Shown: one piece after another, positions 1 to 6,281 of the stretch
Layout: each line of letters begins with the position of its first letter
Position numbering within the stretch: position 1 is the first letter of the stretch
Origin: an uncultured Bacilli bacterium
GTDB lineage: Bacteria > Bacillota_I > Bacilli_A > RF39 > UBA660
DNA: 19,499 nucleotides
Reading direction: 5' to 3'
Assembly: GCA_947599755.1 (NCBI GenBank)
Contig: CANQFO010000013.1
Span: 1 to 19,499 of the forward strand
Notes under the pieces: model-generated
What the model was told of the DNA's origin: nothing
Database searches by the model: none
The model's input: only the letters and a program-made list of their open reading frames with translations
Program-made: the position numbers and the translations under genes

Positions 1-2
1 TA

Positions 3-536
3 TTTCTATCCATAATAGGAATAAGTATTGCTTATGCAGCATTAAGTCAACAATTACAGATCAAAACTAATGCATCAGTCCAATCCAGTCAAACCTCATG
101 GAATATTGTATTCGAAAAAGATTCTTGCCATATGAATGGGTATGCAACTAACCCTACAATAGTAATTAATGGGAGCTCAATCACAATATCAGGATTTAGT
201 TTTCAAGCCCCAAATGATTATGTTGATTGTCAAATTTATATAGAAAATAAGGGAGAAATTAGTGCTAAAGTATCATCAATAGATTATAAGGAACCAACTT
301 TTTCTGGAACAGGAACTAATGCAACTACAGATTCTACATTGGTGAAAAGCAATTTGTGGAAAGTTTTTAGATGGGATGATACAGATATCCAAGTGCAAAC
401 TGGGGATTTATTACTTGCAAAAGAGAAAAAGAAAATAGAAATAGCCTTTGGTATTCAAGCTTCAATGACTACATTACCAACTAACTCCGTAACTTTTTCT
501 AATGCAGTATATACGATTAATTTTGAACAGGCATAA
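3..536 (+). CDS. SipW/TasA-type exported protein, 5' partial
   Basis: The reading frame is open from the window edge, so the gene begins upstream; an internal ATG at 132 is not the start. The first visible residues form a hydrophobic stretch (FLSIIGISIAYAALSQQL) followed by a Thr/Ser/Asn-rich segment and W-N-I-V-F. This layout is typical of SipW-dependent signal peptides of TasA/CalY-like surface proteins in low-GC Gram-positives. The remaining ~140 residues look like a beta-rich secreted domain with few charged patches and two Cys (in DSC and VDCQ). I infer export and processing by a SipW-like signal peptidase, which is not in the window. Fibre formation is not shown. It ends TAA. No other domain is recognised. 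Confidence 0.6.
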   Translation, partial: FLSIIGISIAYAALSQQLQIKTNASVQSSQTSWNIVFEKDSCHMNGYATNPTIVINGSSITISGFSFQAPNDYVDCQIYIENKGEISAKVSSIDYKEPTFSGTGTNATTDSTLVKSNLWKVFRWDDTDIQVQTGDLLLAKEKKKIEIAFGIQASMTTLPTNSVTFSNAVYTINFEQA

Positions 537-640
537 AGTAAAAAAACAAAAGTATTTAGAAATATTCTTGTATTGATGTATACTGAAAAGCATCTAGTTG
601 TATCAATGTAAAAAGATAAAAAATATAATATCTATAAAGT

Positions 641-670
641 AAAAGGTACTGTCTATTAAGTATCTTTTTA
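641..670 (+). terminator. Intrinsic terminator downstream of the SipW-type gene
   Basis: Arms 641-650 and 659-668 (AAAAGGTACT / AGTATCTTTT) pair over 10 bp with one G-U, around an 8-nt loop, and the 3' arm runs into T-rich sequence. It lies 105 nt after the stop codon, so it may end that transcript or a short RNA of its own. Confidence 0.6.
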
Positions 671-1001
671 TATACAATAATATCTACTTAGGAAAAAAAC
701 GTCACAAATTGTATTTTTGTCTTCTCTAAAGGACAAAATTACAGTTTTTGCTAAAAACGCGTACTATCATTAATTTTTTACTTTACAAAAATTTTTTCAG
801 TAGCAGTTAATAACCATTATAAAGCTTTGCATTAAATAAAATTTTTTAGGTACGTAACAAGTACAAAAGTAAGATTTTTTTGATAATTCCAGTATACAAC
901 TATCAAACTAGGGGAAAAATTATGATTATGTGCAAAATGAGTGAGAAATAACATATTTTACTAATTATACATAAACGATTAATAATATAATAGCCAAATT
1001 A

Positions 1002-1030
1002 TTGACAAAAAAATAATATTTTTTTATCAT
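1002..1030 (+). promoter_or_regulatory. Sigma-A promoter of fba
   Basis: A perfect -35 TTGACA at 1002-1007, a 17-nt spacer and -10 TATCAT at 1025-1030. Transcription should begin near 1037, about 10 nt before the fba ATG, giving a very short leader that contains little more than the GGGTGA ribosome binding site. Confidence 0.75.
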
Positions 1031-1046
1031 TAAATTGGGTGATTAG

Positions 1047-1892
1047 ATGTTAGTAAACATGAATGAAATACTAATGAAAGCAAAAAAAGAAAAATATGCC
1101 GTACCACACTTAAATATAAATAATTTAGAATGGTCAAAATATATTTTAGAAAAATGTGAAGAACAAAAAATTCCTATAATTTTAGGAGTAAGTGAAAGTG
1201 CTGCCAAATATATGGGAGGCTTCAAAACAATTACACAAATGATAAAAGGATTAATAGAAGACTTAAAAATTACAATTCCTGTATGTCTACATTTAGATCA
1301 TGGAAGTAATATTGAAGTATGTAAAAAAGCAATCGATGCTGGCTTTAGTTCAGTCATGATTGATGCATCAAAACATGAATTATCTGAAAATATTAGAATG
1401 ACCAAAGAAGTAGTAGAATATGCTCATAAAAAAGGAATTAGTGTAGAAGCAGAAGTAGGACATATTGGAGGATCAGAAGATAATATCACAAGTACAATAG
1501 AAAATGCAACTTTAGAAGAATGCAAAAAATTATATGAACAAACAAAAGTAGATGCTCTAGCACCAGCATTAGGAAGTGCCCATGGAATCTATAAACAAAA
1601 ACCAAAGCTAGATTTTGAACTCATGAAAATCATTAATAAAGAAATTCCTATTCCCCTAGTTTTACATGGAGGATCAGGAATACCAGATGATCAAATAAAA
1701 AAAGCAATCTCTTGTGGAATAGCAAAAATAAATGTAAATACAGATTTACAAATTGTATGGAGTAAAGCAGTAAGAAAATACTTAAATGAAAACGAAAATA
1801 TATATGATCCAAGAAAAATAATTGGTAGTGGAGAATTATCAATTAAACAAAGAATAGATGAAATTGTAACTTTATTTGGTACAAAGAGATAA
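1047..1892 (+). CDS. fba: Class II fructose-bisphosphate aldolase
   Basis: Zinc-dependent aldolase that cleaves fructose-1,6-bisphosphate to dihydroxyacetone phosphate and glyceraldehyde-3-phosphate in glycolysis and catalyses the reverse in gluconeogenesis (cytoplasm). The 281-residue length is normal for FbaA. Visible class II signatures are HLDHG at 82-86 (catalytic D84, zinc ligand H85), E136 before GHIGG, GSAHG with H179, LHGGSG with H207, and the phosphate-binding NVNTDL at 229-234. The start is supported by the family-typical opening MLVNM and a GGGTGA site at 1036-1041. A tagatose-bisphosphate aldolase cannot be strictly excluded, but the LAPALGS segment is FbaA-like. murA follows after 35 nt, and Bacillus also has fbaA, murAB and rpmE close together. 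Confidence 0.93.
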   Translation: MLVNMNEILMKAKKEKYAVPHLNINNLEWSKYILEKCEEQKIPIILGVSESAAKYMGGFKTITQMIKGLIEDLKITIPVCLHLDHGSNIEVCKKAIDAGFSSVMIDASKHELSENIRMTKEVVEYAHKKGISVEAEVGHIGGSEDNITSTIENATLEECKKLYEQTKVDALAPALGSAHGIYKQKPKLDFELMKIINKEIPIPLVLHGGSGIPDDQIKKAISCGIAKINVNTDLQIVWSKAVRKYLNENENIYDPRKIIGSGELSIKQRIDEIVTLFGTKR

Positions 1893-1927
1893 AATATAGT
1901 AACAGCAAACAGAAGTGGAGGTAAAAA

Positions 1928-3181
1928 ATGAAAATAATGGAAATTGATGGTGGAAAAGAAATAAGTGGTACCATTAGAATTAGTGGAGCAAAAAATGCAA
2001 CAGTTGCTTTAATTCCAGCAGCAATATTAACAGATGAACAAGCAACCATATGTAATATCCCAGAAATTACAGATACAGAAGCACTATGTGATATTTTAAC
2101 CACTTTAAATGTAAAAATTCATCGTGCCAGTGAAAGCATAGTAATCGATCCCCAAGAAATGAAAAACATTGAAATAGAAGAAAGCTATTCTAAAAAACTA
2201 AGGGCCTCTTATTATTTTATGGGAGCATTATTAGGAAAATATAAAAAAGCAATAATGTACTTCCCAGGAGGTTGTTCAATCGGAGCAAGACCAATTGATC
2301 AGCATTTAAAGGGATTCGAAGCTTTAGGAGCAAAAGTAACAGTAGACAGAAATAAATATATTGTTGAAGCAGAAGAATTAAAAGGAGCGAATATATATTT
2401 AGATATCGCTTCAGTAGGAGCAACAATTAATATTATGTTAGCCGCAACCAAGGCAAAAGGAACAACCATTATAGACAATGCTGCAAAAGAACCAGAAATT
2501 GTAAATGTCGCAACTTTTTTAAATAATATGGGAGCAAAAATAACAGGAGCCGGAACATCAACAATAAAAATAGAAGGAGTAGAATATCTACATCAATGCT
2601 TTCATGAAGTAATTCCTGATAGAATAGAAGCAGGTACTTATATTATTGCAGGATCTTTATGTGGAAAAAATTTAAAAATAGATAATATTATTCCAGAACA
2701 TATTGATTCACTATTATCCAAACTAGAAGAAATAGGAGTAGATCTAGAAGTAGGAGCAGACTATGTAATCGTATCCAAAAAAGAAAAATATAAATCTTCA
2801 ACGATAAAAACAGCAGTATACCCTGGATTTCCAACAGATCTACAACAACCATTAACAGTGTTACTAACCCAAAGTACAGGAAAATCAAAAATTATAGAAA
2901 CAATATGGGAAAATCGTTTTATGCATATTCCTTACTTAAGAGAATTAGGAGCAGATATATCAATAAAAAATCAAACTGCAACCATTGTTGGACCAACAAA
3001 ATTAACTGGTACAACCGTAGTTGCAACAGATCTTAGAGCAGGAGCATCTATGGTAATCGCAGGTTTAATCGCAACAGGAAAAACAAAAATAACCAATGTA
3101 GAACATATCCTAAGAGGATATGAACAAATCGTAGAAAAATTAACAAGCGTAGGTGCTAAAATTACCATAAAAGAAATATAA
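1928..3181 (+). CDS. murA: UDP-N-acetylglucosamine 1-carboxyvinyltransferase
   Basis: First committed step of peptidoglycan synthesis: transfers enolpyruvate from PEP to UDP-GlcNAc in the cytoplasm. The 417 residues are the normal length for the EPSP-synthase-like fold. K22-N23 of the SGAKN motif and C116 in PGGCSIGARP are present; C116 is the PEP-binding Cys that fosfomycin alkylates, so a sensitive-type enzyme is expected. The RASYYFMGALLG segment and position beside fba and rpmE fit the second Bacillota paralogue (MurZ/MurAB) better than MurAA. This is an inference, because the rest of the genome is not visible. The SD is GTGGAGG, 7 nt before the ATG. The final codons lie in the 5' arm of a terminator. 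Confidence 0.95.
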   Translation: MKIMEIDGGKEISGTIRISGAKNATVALIPAAILTDEQATICNIPEITDTEALCDILTTLNVKIHRASESIVIDPQEMKNIEIEESYSKKLRASYYFMGALLGKYKKAIMYFPGGCSIGARPIDQHLKGFEALGAKVTVDRNKYIVEAEELKGANIYLDIASVGATINIMLAATKAKGTTIIDNAAKEPEIVNVATFLNNMGAKITGAGTSTIKIEGVEYLHQCFHEVIPDRIEAGTYIIAGSLCGKNLKIDNIIPEHIDSLLSKLEEIGVDLEVGADYVIVSKKEKYKSSTIKTAVYPGFPTDLQQPLTVLLTQSTGKSKIIETIWENRFMHIPYLRELGADISIKNQTATIVGPTKLTGTTVVATDLRAGASMVIAGLIATGKTKITNVEHILRGYEQIVEKLTSVGAKITIKEI

Positions 3182-3206
3182 TAAAATAAGTTATATTTCT
3201 TTTTTT
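3170..3206 (+). terminator. Terminator overlapping the murA stop
   Basis: Perfect 12-bp stem, 3170-3181 with 3191-3202, closed by a 9-nt loop and running into T's to 3206. The murA TAA (3179-3181) is inside the 5' arm. Confidence 0.8.
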
Positions 3207-3232
3207 AGAATAATGTATATAATGGAGGAAAT

Positions 3233-3955
3233 ATGAAACAAATAAAAAAGCACTATAAATTGTTAATATTTTTATGGATATGTTTATTAATATTTTTAAT
3301 CTATCAAGGAAACAATAAAAATAATATAAACTATACCTCTTTAGGAGACTCTTTCGCTTTAGGAGAAGATTCATTTGGCAGAATCGATTATGGTTATAGT
3401 GATTATGTAAAAGATTATCTCCAAAAAAACCATCAATTAAATCGCTACATAAAATCATTTTCCGATCCAACATTATCAATTGAGACACTAAATCAAAACA
3501 TTCAATTAAATAAAAAAATCAAATTAAAAAAACAAGTTTTAAATTTAAAACAAACATTAAGAGAGACAACAATATTAACCTTATCAATAGGAAAAAATGA
3601 TTTAATTTATCAACTAAGTATTTCAAGAAAAAATGATGAACAAACAATAAATCAAATAATAAAAAGAATAGATAATTCTCTAAATCAATTAATTAAAGAA
3701 ATAAAAAAATATTATCCAAATCAAATATATATAATTGGATATTACCATGATCCAACAAAAAATCAAATATACAATCAAGCAATTGATAAATTAAACAATT
3801 GTTTCCAAAATAAAAAAGACATAATATATATAAAAACAGATAAATTATTTGAAAACAATAATCTATATCGATCAAATCCCAATAGTATTTATCCAAATCA
3901 ATTAGGATATCAAAAAATTGCAGGAGAAATAATAAAAAAACTTGAAAAAGCATAA
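3233..3955 (+). CDS. Membrane-anchored SGNH/GDSL-fold protein, probably non-catalytic
   Basis: 240 residues. One N-terminal membrane segment (about 9-25) precedes an extracytoplasmic domain. SGNH block I is clear (GDS at 38-40, nucleophile S40), as is block III (G120-K-N122-D). Block V, normally D-x-x-H-P-N, reads N217-S-I-Y220-P-N, so the catalytic His is Tyr and the acidic partner is missing. The block II glycine is also not evident. The fold therefore looks kept while the triad is lost. SGNH proteins of this layout are lysophospholipase/carbohydrate-esterase-like; here a binding role or very weak activity is more likely. The SD is TGGAGG at 3224-3229. The 3' end carries the rpmE promoter. 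The gene is unusually rich in Lys, Asn and Ile. Family call firm, function unknown. Confidence 0.7.
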   Translation: MKQIKKHYKLLIFLWICLLIFLIYQGNNKNNINYTSLGDSFALGEDSFGRIDYGYSDYVKDYLQKNHQLNRYIKSFSDPTLSIETLNQNIQLNKKIKLKKQVLNLKQTLRETTILTLSIGKNDLIYQLSISRKNDEQTINQIIKRIDNSLNQLIKEIKKYYPNQIYIIGYYHDPTKNQIYNQAIDKLNNCFQNKKDIIYIKTDKLFENNNLYRSNPNSIYPNQLGYQKIAGEIIKKLEKA

Positions 3956-3970
3956 TTTATCTGATATACT
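3942..3970 (+). promoter_or_regulatory. Promoter of rpmE inside the end of the SGNH gene
   Basis: -35 TTGAAA at 3942-3947, 17-nt spacer, -10 TATACT at 3965-3970. Predicted transcription start is near 3977, giving a ~49-nt leader that contains one hairpin. Confidence 0.65.
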
Positions 3971-3988
3971 AATAACGCAATTTAATTA

Positions 3989-4009
3989 CTATGACAAAAA
4001 TTGTCATGG
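3989..4009 (+). promoter_or_regulatory. Leader hairpin directly before the rpmE SD
   Basis: CTATGACAA and TTGTCATGG pair over 9 bp (one G-U) around an AAA loop. The hairpin ends one base before the GGAAGGAG ribosome binding site (4011-4018). This is a good position for a ribosomal-protein autoregulatory leader; bL31 leaders have been proposed in Bacillota, but I cannot test the match. Confidence 0.45.
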
Positions 4010-4025
4010 CGGAAGGAGAGAAAAA

Positions 4026-4241
4026 ATGAAAAAAGACATTCATCCAGAAATGAAAGATTGTACAGTAACATGTGCTTGTGGAGAAACATTTAACTGTAAA
4101 TCAACAAAAGAAACAATTAATGTAGAAGTTTGCTCCAAATGTCATCCATTTTTTACAGGAAAGCAAAATAGAGCATCACGTGCTGGACGTGTAGATAAAT
4201 TTAATAAAAAATATGGATTTGATCAAAAAGAAACTGCATAA
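4026..4241 (+). CDS. rpmE: Large ribosomal subunit protein bL31 (zinc-binding form)
   Basis: Structural protein of the 50S subunit, about the usual length for the family at 71 residues. The opening MKKDIHPEM and the four Cys C16, C18, C36 and C39 identify the zinc-binding (C+) type, as opposed to the Cys-less type induced in zinc starvation. The ATG at 4026 is chosen because GGAAGGAG lies 7 nt upstream and homology begins exactly there; the frame stays open further upstream without significance. It has its own promoter and leader hairpin. The nearby fba-murA order resembles Bacillus, where rho lies between murAB and rpmE; rho is absent here. Confidence 0.95.
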   Translation: MKKDIHPEMKDCTVTCACGETFNCKSTKETINVEVCSKCHPFFTGKQNRASRAGRVDKFNKKYGFDQKETA

Positions 4242-4256
4242 TTGCAGTTTTTATTT
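4231..4256 (+). terminator. Terminator overlapping the rpmE stop
   Basis: 8-bp perfect stem AAACTGCA / TGCAGTTT (4231-4238, 4243-4250) with loop TAAT, followed by TTATTTT. The stop codon (4239-4241) lies in the loop. Confidence 0.8.
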
Positions 4257-4426
4257 TAAACAAAAAATACACAATTTTTGTGGAAAAAAAGATAAAGAAT
4301 AAATAATTAACAGAAACTGTGGAAAAATAAAAATATCTTCTTTCTATAATTTGTCCAAACCAAATAAAAATTAACGTTGTGTCATTTTAATTATAATAGA
4401 TTATTTCAATACTATAAACTTTGTAA

Positions 4427-4432
4427 TATAAT
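4427..4432 (+). promoter_or_regulatory. Candidate -10 box of an intergenic transcript
   Basis: TATAAT at 4427-4432 with a poor -35 (TTCAAT at 4405-4410, 16-nt spacer). Transcription from about 4439 would cover the paired elements and end at the hairpin near 4770. Weak on its own. Confidence 0.3.
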
Positions 4433-4530
4433 AGAATTGAAAAACAAATATAATTTGTAGAAATAGAGGAATTATAAAAAAGTTCTAAAAATTACTTGAT
4501 TTATATTAGCAAGTTTGTATTAGGAGGGTA

Positions 4531-4572
4531 ATGAAGAGATTAACGATATTTGTAAAATTATTGATATACTAA
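4531..4572 (+). CDS. Possible 13-residue leader peptide
   Basis: ATG at 4531 follows AGGAGGG by 2 nt (unusually tight), and the frame encodes 13 mostly hydrophobic and basic residues (MKRLTIFVKLLIY) before TAA. It lies inside the interval closed by the complementary 9-mers at 4492-4500 and 4593-4601. That is where a leader ORF would influence alternative pairing. It may equally be chance. Confidence 0.2.
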   Translation: MKRLTIFVKLLIY

Positions 4573-4744
4573 AAAAGTAGCATTGTAAGATCATCAAGTA
4601 AAATTTTAGGTGGCATTTAAGTGGAAAAAATAAAAAAGAAGTATAGGAATTTCTTTTCGTTTAACCATTACTTGAACGCATACCTTATCCTCTCAAGTAA
4701 TACATTCATTGCACCATATGTTAATTTTTATTTTAATGACTGAT

Positions 4745-4772
4745 TTCCCACATTTAAACAAGCGGGAATTTT
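4745..4772 (+). terminator. Candidate terminator in the intergenic region
   Basis: TTCCC (4745-4749) pairs with GGGAA (4764-4768), with an A-C mismatch and one further C-G pair inside, followed by TTTT. Modest stability. Confidence 0.4.
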
Positions 4773-4823
4773 CAAATTTTATTTTTAGATTGATTAAAAA
4801 CTAAAGACTTTTCGTCAGAAAAT

Positions 4824-4832
4824 TGGTACAAT
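4824..4832 (+). promoter_or_regulatory. Extended -10 promoter of rpiB
   Basis: TGGTACAAT is a TGn-extended -10 with TACAAT at 4827-4832; no good -35 is seen. Start near 4839 leaves a ~12-nt leader with the GGAG site before the rpiB ATG. Confidence 0.5.
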
Positions 4833-4850
4833 AAAAAAAAGGAGAAAAAT

Positions 4851-5291
4851 ATGAAATTAGGATTAGCAAGTGATCATAGAGGATATCACTTAAAACAACA
4901 ATTAATAAATTATTTAAAAAAAGAATATGAAATAGTAGATTATGGAACAAATTCTTTAGAATCAACAGATTATCCAGATTATGCATTTAAATTAGGAGAA
5001 GGAGTAAGAAATAAAGAAGTAGATTATGGAGTAGCAATATGCGGATCAGGAATAGGAATCAGCATAGCATGTAATAAAGTAAAAGGAATACGTTGTGCAA
5101 AAGTAACAGATAAAGAAGAAGCAGAAATAACAAGAAATGATAATGATGCAAATATCGTAGCACTATCAGAAAAAATACCGATAGAACAAGCTCTAGAAAT
5201 AGTAAAAACATTCATTACCACACCTTCTTCTACATTAGAAAAGCATAAAAAAAGAATTGAAAAAATCACAAAATATGAGGAAGAAAACTAA
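4851..5291 (+). CDS. rpiB: Ribose-5-phosphate isomerase B family protein
   Basis: Sugar-phosphate isomerase of the RpiB/LacAB family, expected to interconvert ribose-5-P and ribulose-5-P in the pentose phosphate pathway. 146 residues, normal length. The N-terminal SDHRG (D8, H9), catalytic C64 in ICGSGIG and the phosphate-binding GSGIG loop are present. The usual R-x-H-N-D-A-N motif reads R95-N-D97-N-D-A-N: the His proposed to open the sugar ring in E. coli RpiB is Asp here. A related isomerase on another sugar phosphate is therefore possible. The SD AAGGAG is well placed. The stop overlaps the next start (TAATG), so DUF1146 is translationally linked. Confidence 0.88.
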   Translation: MKLGLASDHRGYHLKQQLINYLKKEYEIVDYGTNSLESTDYPDYAFKLGEGVRNKEVDYGVAICGSGIGISIACNKVKGIRCAKVTDKEEAEITRNDNDANIVALSEKIPIEQALEIVKTFITTPSSTLEKHKKRIEKITKYEEEN

Positions 5292-5488
5292 TGCAAGGAA
5301 AATTTTTTCTATATATAATTGTTACTGCCTTAGTAATATGGTCACTAGAATCCGTAAATATCAATCAAATTTTTAAAAAAAATAGAATTCTTCAAGCAAG
5401 AGTATTTTACTTTTTACTAGGAATATCCATGATTTATCTAATTACTAATTTTTTAATGGATTTATTCACTTCAATAAAAATTATATAA
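5291..5488 (+). CDS. DUF1146 (YwzB-like) small membrane protein
   Basis: 65 residues with two membrane segments (about 6-20 and 38-58). These are joined by a basic loop with the pattern I-F-K-K-N-x-x-x-Q-A-R, and the second segment ends in N-F-L-M-D. This pattern is that of the DUF1146 family, typified by Bacillus YwzB, whose function is unknown. The start overlaps the rpiB stop by one base. In Bacillus ywzB lies in the murAA-spoIID-spoIIQ neighbourhood, and here the next gene is spoIIQ, which supports both calls. An A/T hairpin follows the stop closely. Confidence 0.75.
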   Translation: MQGKFFLYIIVTALVIWSLESVNINQIFKKNRILQARVFYFLLGISMIYLITNFLMDLFTSIKII

Positions 5489-5510
5489 AAAAAGTATAAA
5501 TCTTTTTTTT
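5487..5510 (+). terminator. A/T hairpin after DUF1146, with a possible sporulation promoter
   Basis: Seven A's and G (5487-5494) pair with C and T's (5502-5509) around TATAAAT and continue into T's: a weak terminator by composition. The same bases contain GTATA (5494-5498) and, 13 nt on, GGTAAAAACT (5512-5521). These resemble sigma-F -35 and -10 elements, although the spacing is shorter than the usual ~15. Confidence 0.4.
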
Positions 5511-5539
5511 TGGTAAAAACTGATAATGAGGTGAAAAAT

Positions 5540-6184
5540 ATGAAAAAGAAAAAATTAAAGTCCTTTGTATTTCCAACAATCATTACTATATTAGTAATTG
5601 GCATATTTACATTAAGTATTGTAATGACAAAAAGTAATGAAAATCTACAATCAAATGAACAGTCCTTAAATTATGTTTCAAACACAATATTAGATAATGA
5701 AATTGCAGTAATCAACACAACAACAAAGATGATCAATCCATATACAGATGCATCAGTAAAAATAGGAAAATATTTTTATGATTATAAAGCCGAAAAAGAA
5801 TCCCAAGAAAAATCAATTATTTTTCATGATGATACTTATATGCAAAACTCTGGAATTGACTTCACTGCTGAAAATACATTTGATGTAATAGCTGTTCTAG
5901 ATGGTACAGTAAGCGATGTAAAAGAAGATGAAACATTAGGAAAAATAATAGAAATCAAACACGATAATGAATATATTACAATTTATCAAAGTCTCTCAGA
6001 AACATCGGTAAAAAAAGGAGATACAGTAACGCAAGGACAAGTAATAGGAAAAAGTGGAACAAACGAACTAGATAAAGACATGGGAAACCACCTTCATTTT
6101 GAACTATATGTAGATGCTCAAATTGTAGACCCAAGTCTATATTTAAATAAAGAAATTACAAGTTCCACGAAAGACAAAGAGTAG
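5540..6184 (+). CDS. spoIIQ: Stage II sporulation protein Q, degenerate LytM/M23 domain
   Basis: 214 residues: N-terminal membrane segment about 9-29, a linker, then a LytM/M23 domain from about 95 to 202. In a working M23 endopeptidase the first zinc ligand is His in H-x-x-x-D; here it is N103 (N-S-G-I-D107). The HLHF motif (H184, H186) is kept. The canonical Y-x-H-L is Y149-Q-S-L152. This combination is that of Bacillus-type SpoIIQ, the forespore half of the SpoIIQ-SpoIIIAH channel during engulfment, which does not cleave peptidoglycan. ATG 5540 has GAGGTGA 6 nt upstream; a longer frame from 5510 has no SD. mbl follows. A plain M23 paralogue is the alternative. Confidence 0.75.
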   Translation: MKKKKLKSFVFPTIITILVIGIFTLSIVMTKSNENLQSNEQSLNYVSNTILDNEIAVINTTTKMINPYTDASVKIGKYFYDYKAEKESQEKSIIFHDDTYMQNSGIDFTAENTFDVIAVLDGTVSDVKEDETLGKIIEIKHDNEYITIYQSLSETSVKKGDTVTQGQVIGKSGTNELDKDMGNHLHFELYVDAQIVDPSLYLNKEITSSTKDKE

Positions 6185-6199
6185 CAATACTCTTTTTTT
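6176..6199 (+). terminator. GNRA-capped terminator overlapping the spoIIQ stop
   Basis: AAAGAGTA (6176-6183) and TACTCTTT (6188-6195) pair over 8 bp around a GCAA tetraloop, followed by T's to 6199. The TAG stop (6182-6184) spans the top of the stem. Confidence 0.85.
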
Positions 6200-6248
6200 C
6201 ATAAAAACAAAAAAACTTAATATATTATATTATAAAAAGAAAAAATTA

Positions 6249-6257
6249 TGGTAAAAT
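6249..6257 (+). promoter_or_regulatory. Extended -10 of mbl
   Basis: TGG-TAAAAT (TAAAAT at 6252-6257) with no strong -35. Start near 6264, just ahead of the GGACGTGAG ribosome binding region. Confidence 0.4.
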
Positions 6258-6281
6258 AATAACAGAAAAGGACGTGAGACT

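Larger units (their letters stand above)
537..1046. other. Non-coding interval with one terminator and the fba promoter
   Basis: About 510 bases with no credible gene. It holds a hairpin terminator at 641-670 and the fba promoter at 1002-1030. A 13-nt near-repeat TTGTATtgATGTA / TTGTATcaATGTA occurs at 568-580 and 598-610, exactly 30 nt apart. A TTTTGTC/GACAAAA inverted repeat sits at 715-738. A nine-codon ORF at 922-951 has a weak GGGGA upstream but is too short to call. I recognise no RNA family here. Confidence 0.6.
4257..4850. other. Long non-coding interval, possible structured transcript
   Basis: About 590 bases without a convincing protein gene. In order it shows: a TATAAT box at 4427-4432; the sequence ATTACTTGAT at 4491-4500; AGGAGGG at 4522-4528, which precedes a 13-codon ORF; the complement ATCAAGTAA at 4593-4601; a second ATTACTTGA at 4667-4675 with its complement at 4693-4701; a hairpin with a short T-run at 4745-4772; and the rpiB promoter. 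I match none of the riboswitch or housekeeping RNA families I know here (T-box core, purine, TPP, preQ1, c-di-GMP, RNase P, tmRNA). Confidence 0.55.

Noticed and set aside
132..536. Gene start at the internal ATG 132
   Set aside because: The frame is open to the window edge and upstream codons encode a typical SipW-type signal segment, so the gene is 5' partial.
922..951. Nine-codon ORF with a GGGGA upstream
   Set aside because: Too short, no conserved feature, in a low-complexity interval.
3218..3223. TATAAT before the SGNH gene as a promoter
   Set aside because: Transcription would begin after the SD and about 3 nt before the ATG; no -35 at the right distance.
4602..4625. T-box-like TAGGTGGCA motif upstream of rpiB
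   Set aside because: The rest of the T-box core (ACCGCG and antiterminator) and specifier stem are absent, and rpiB is not an amino-acid gene.
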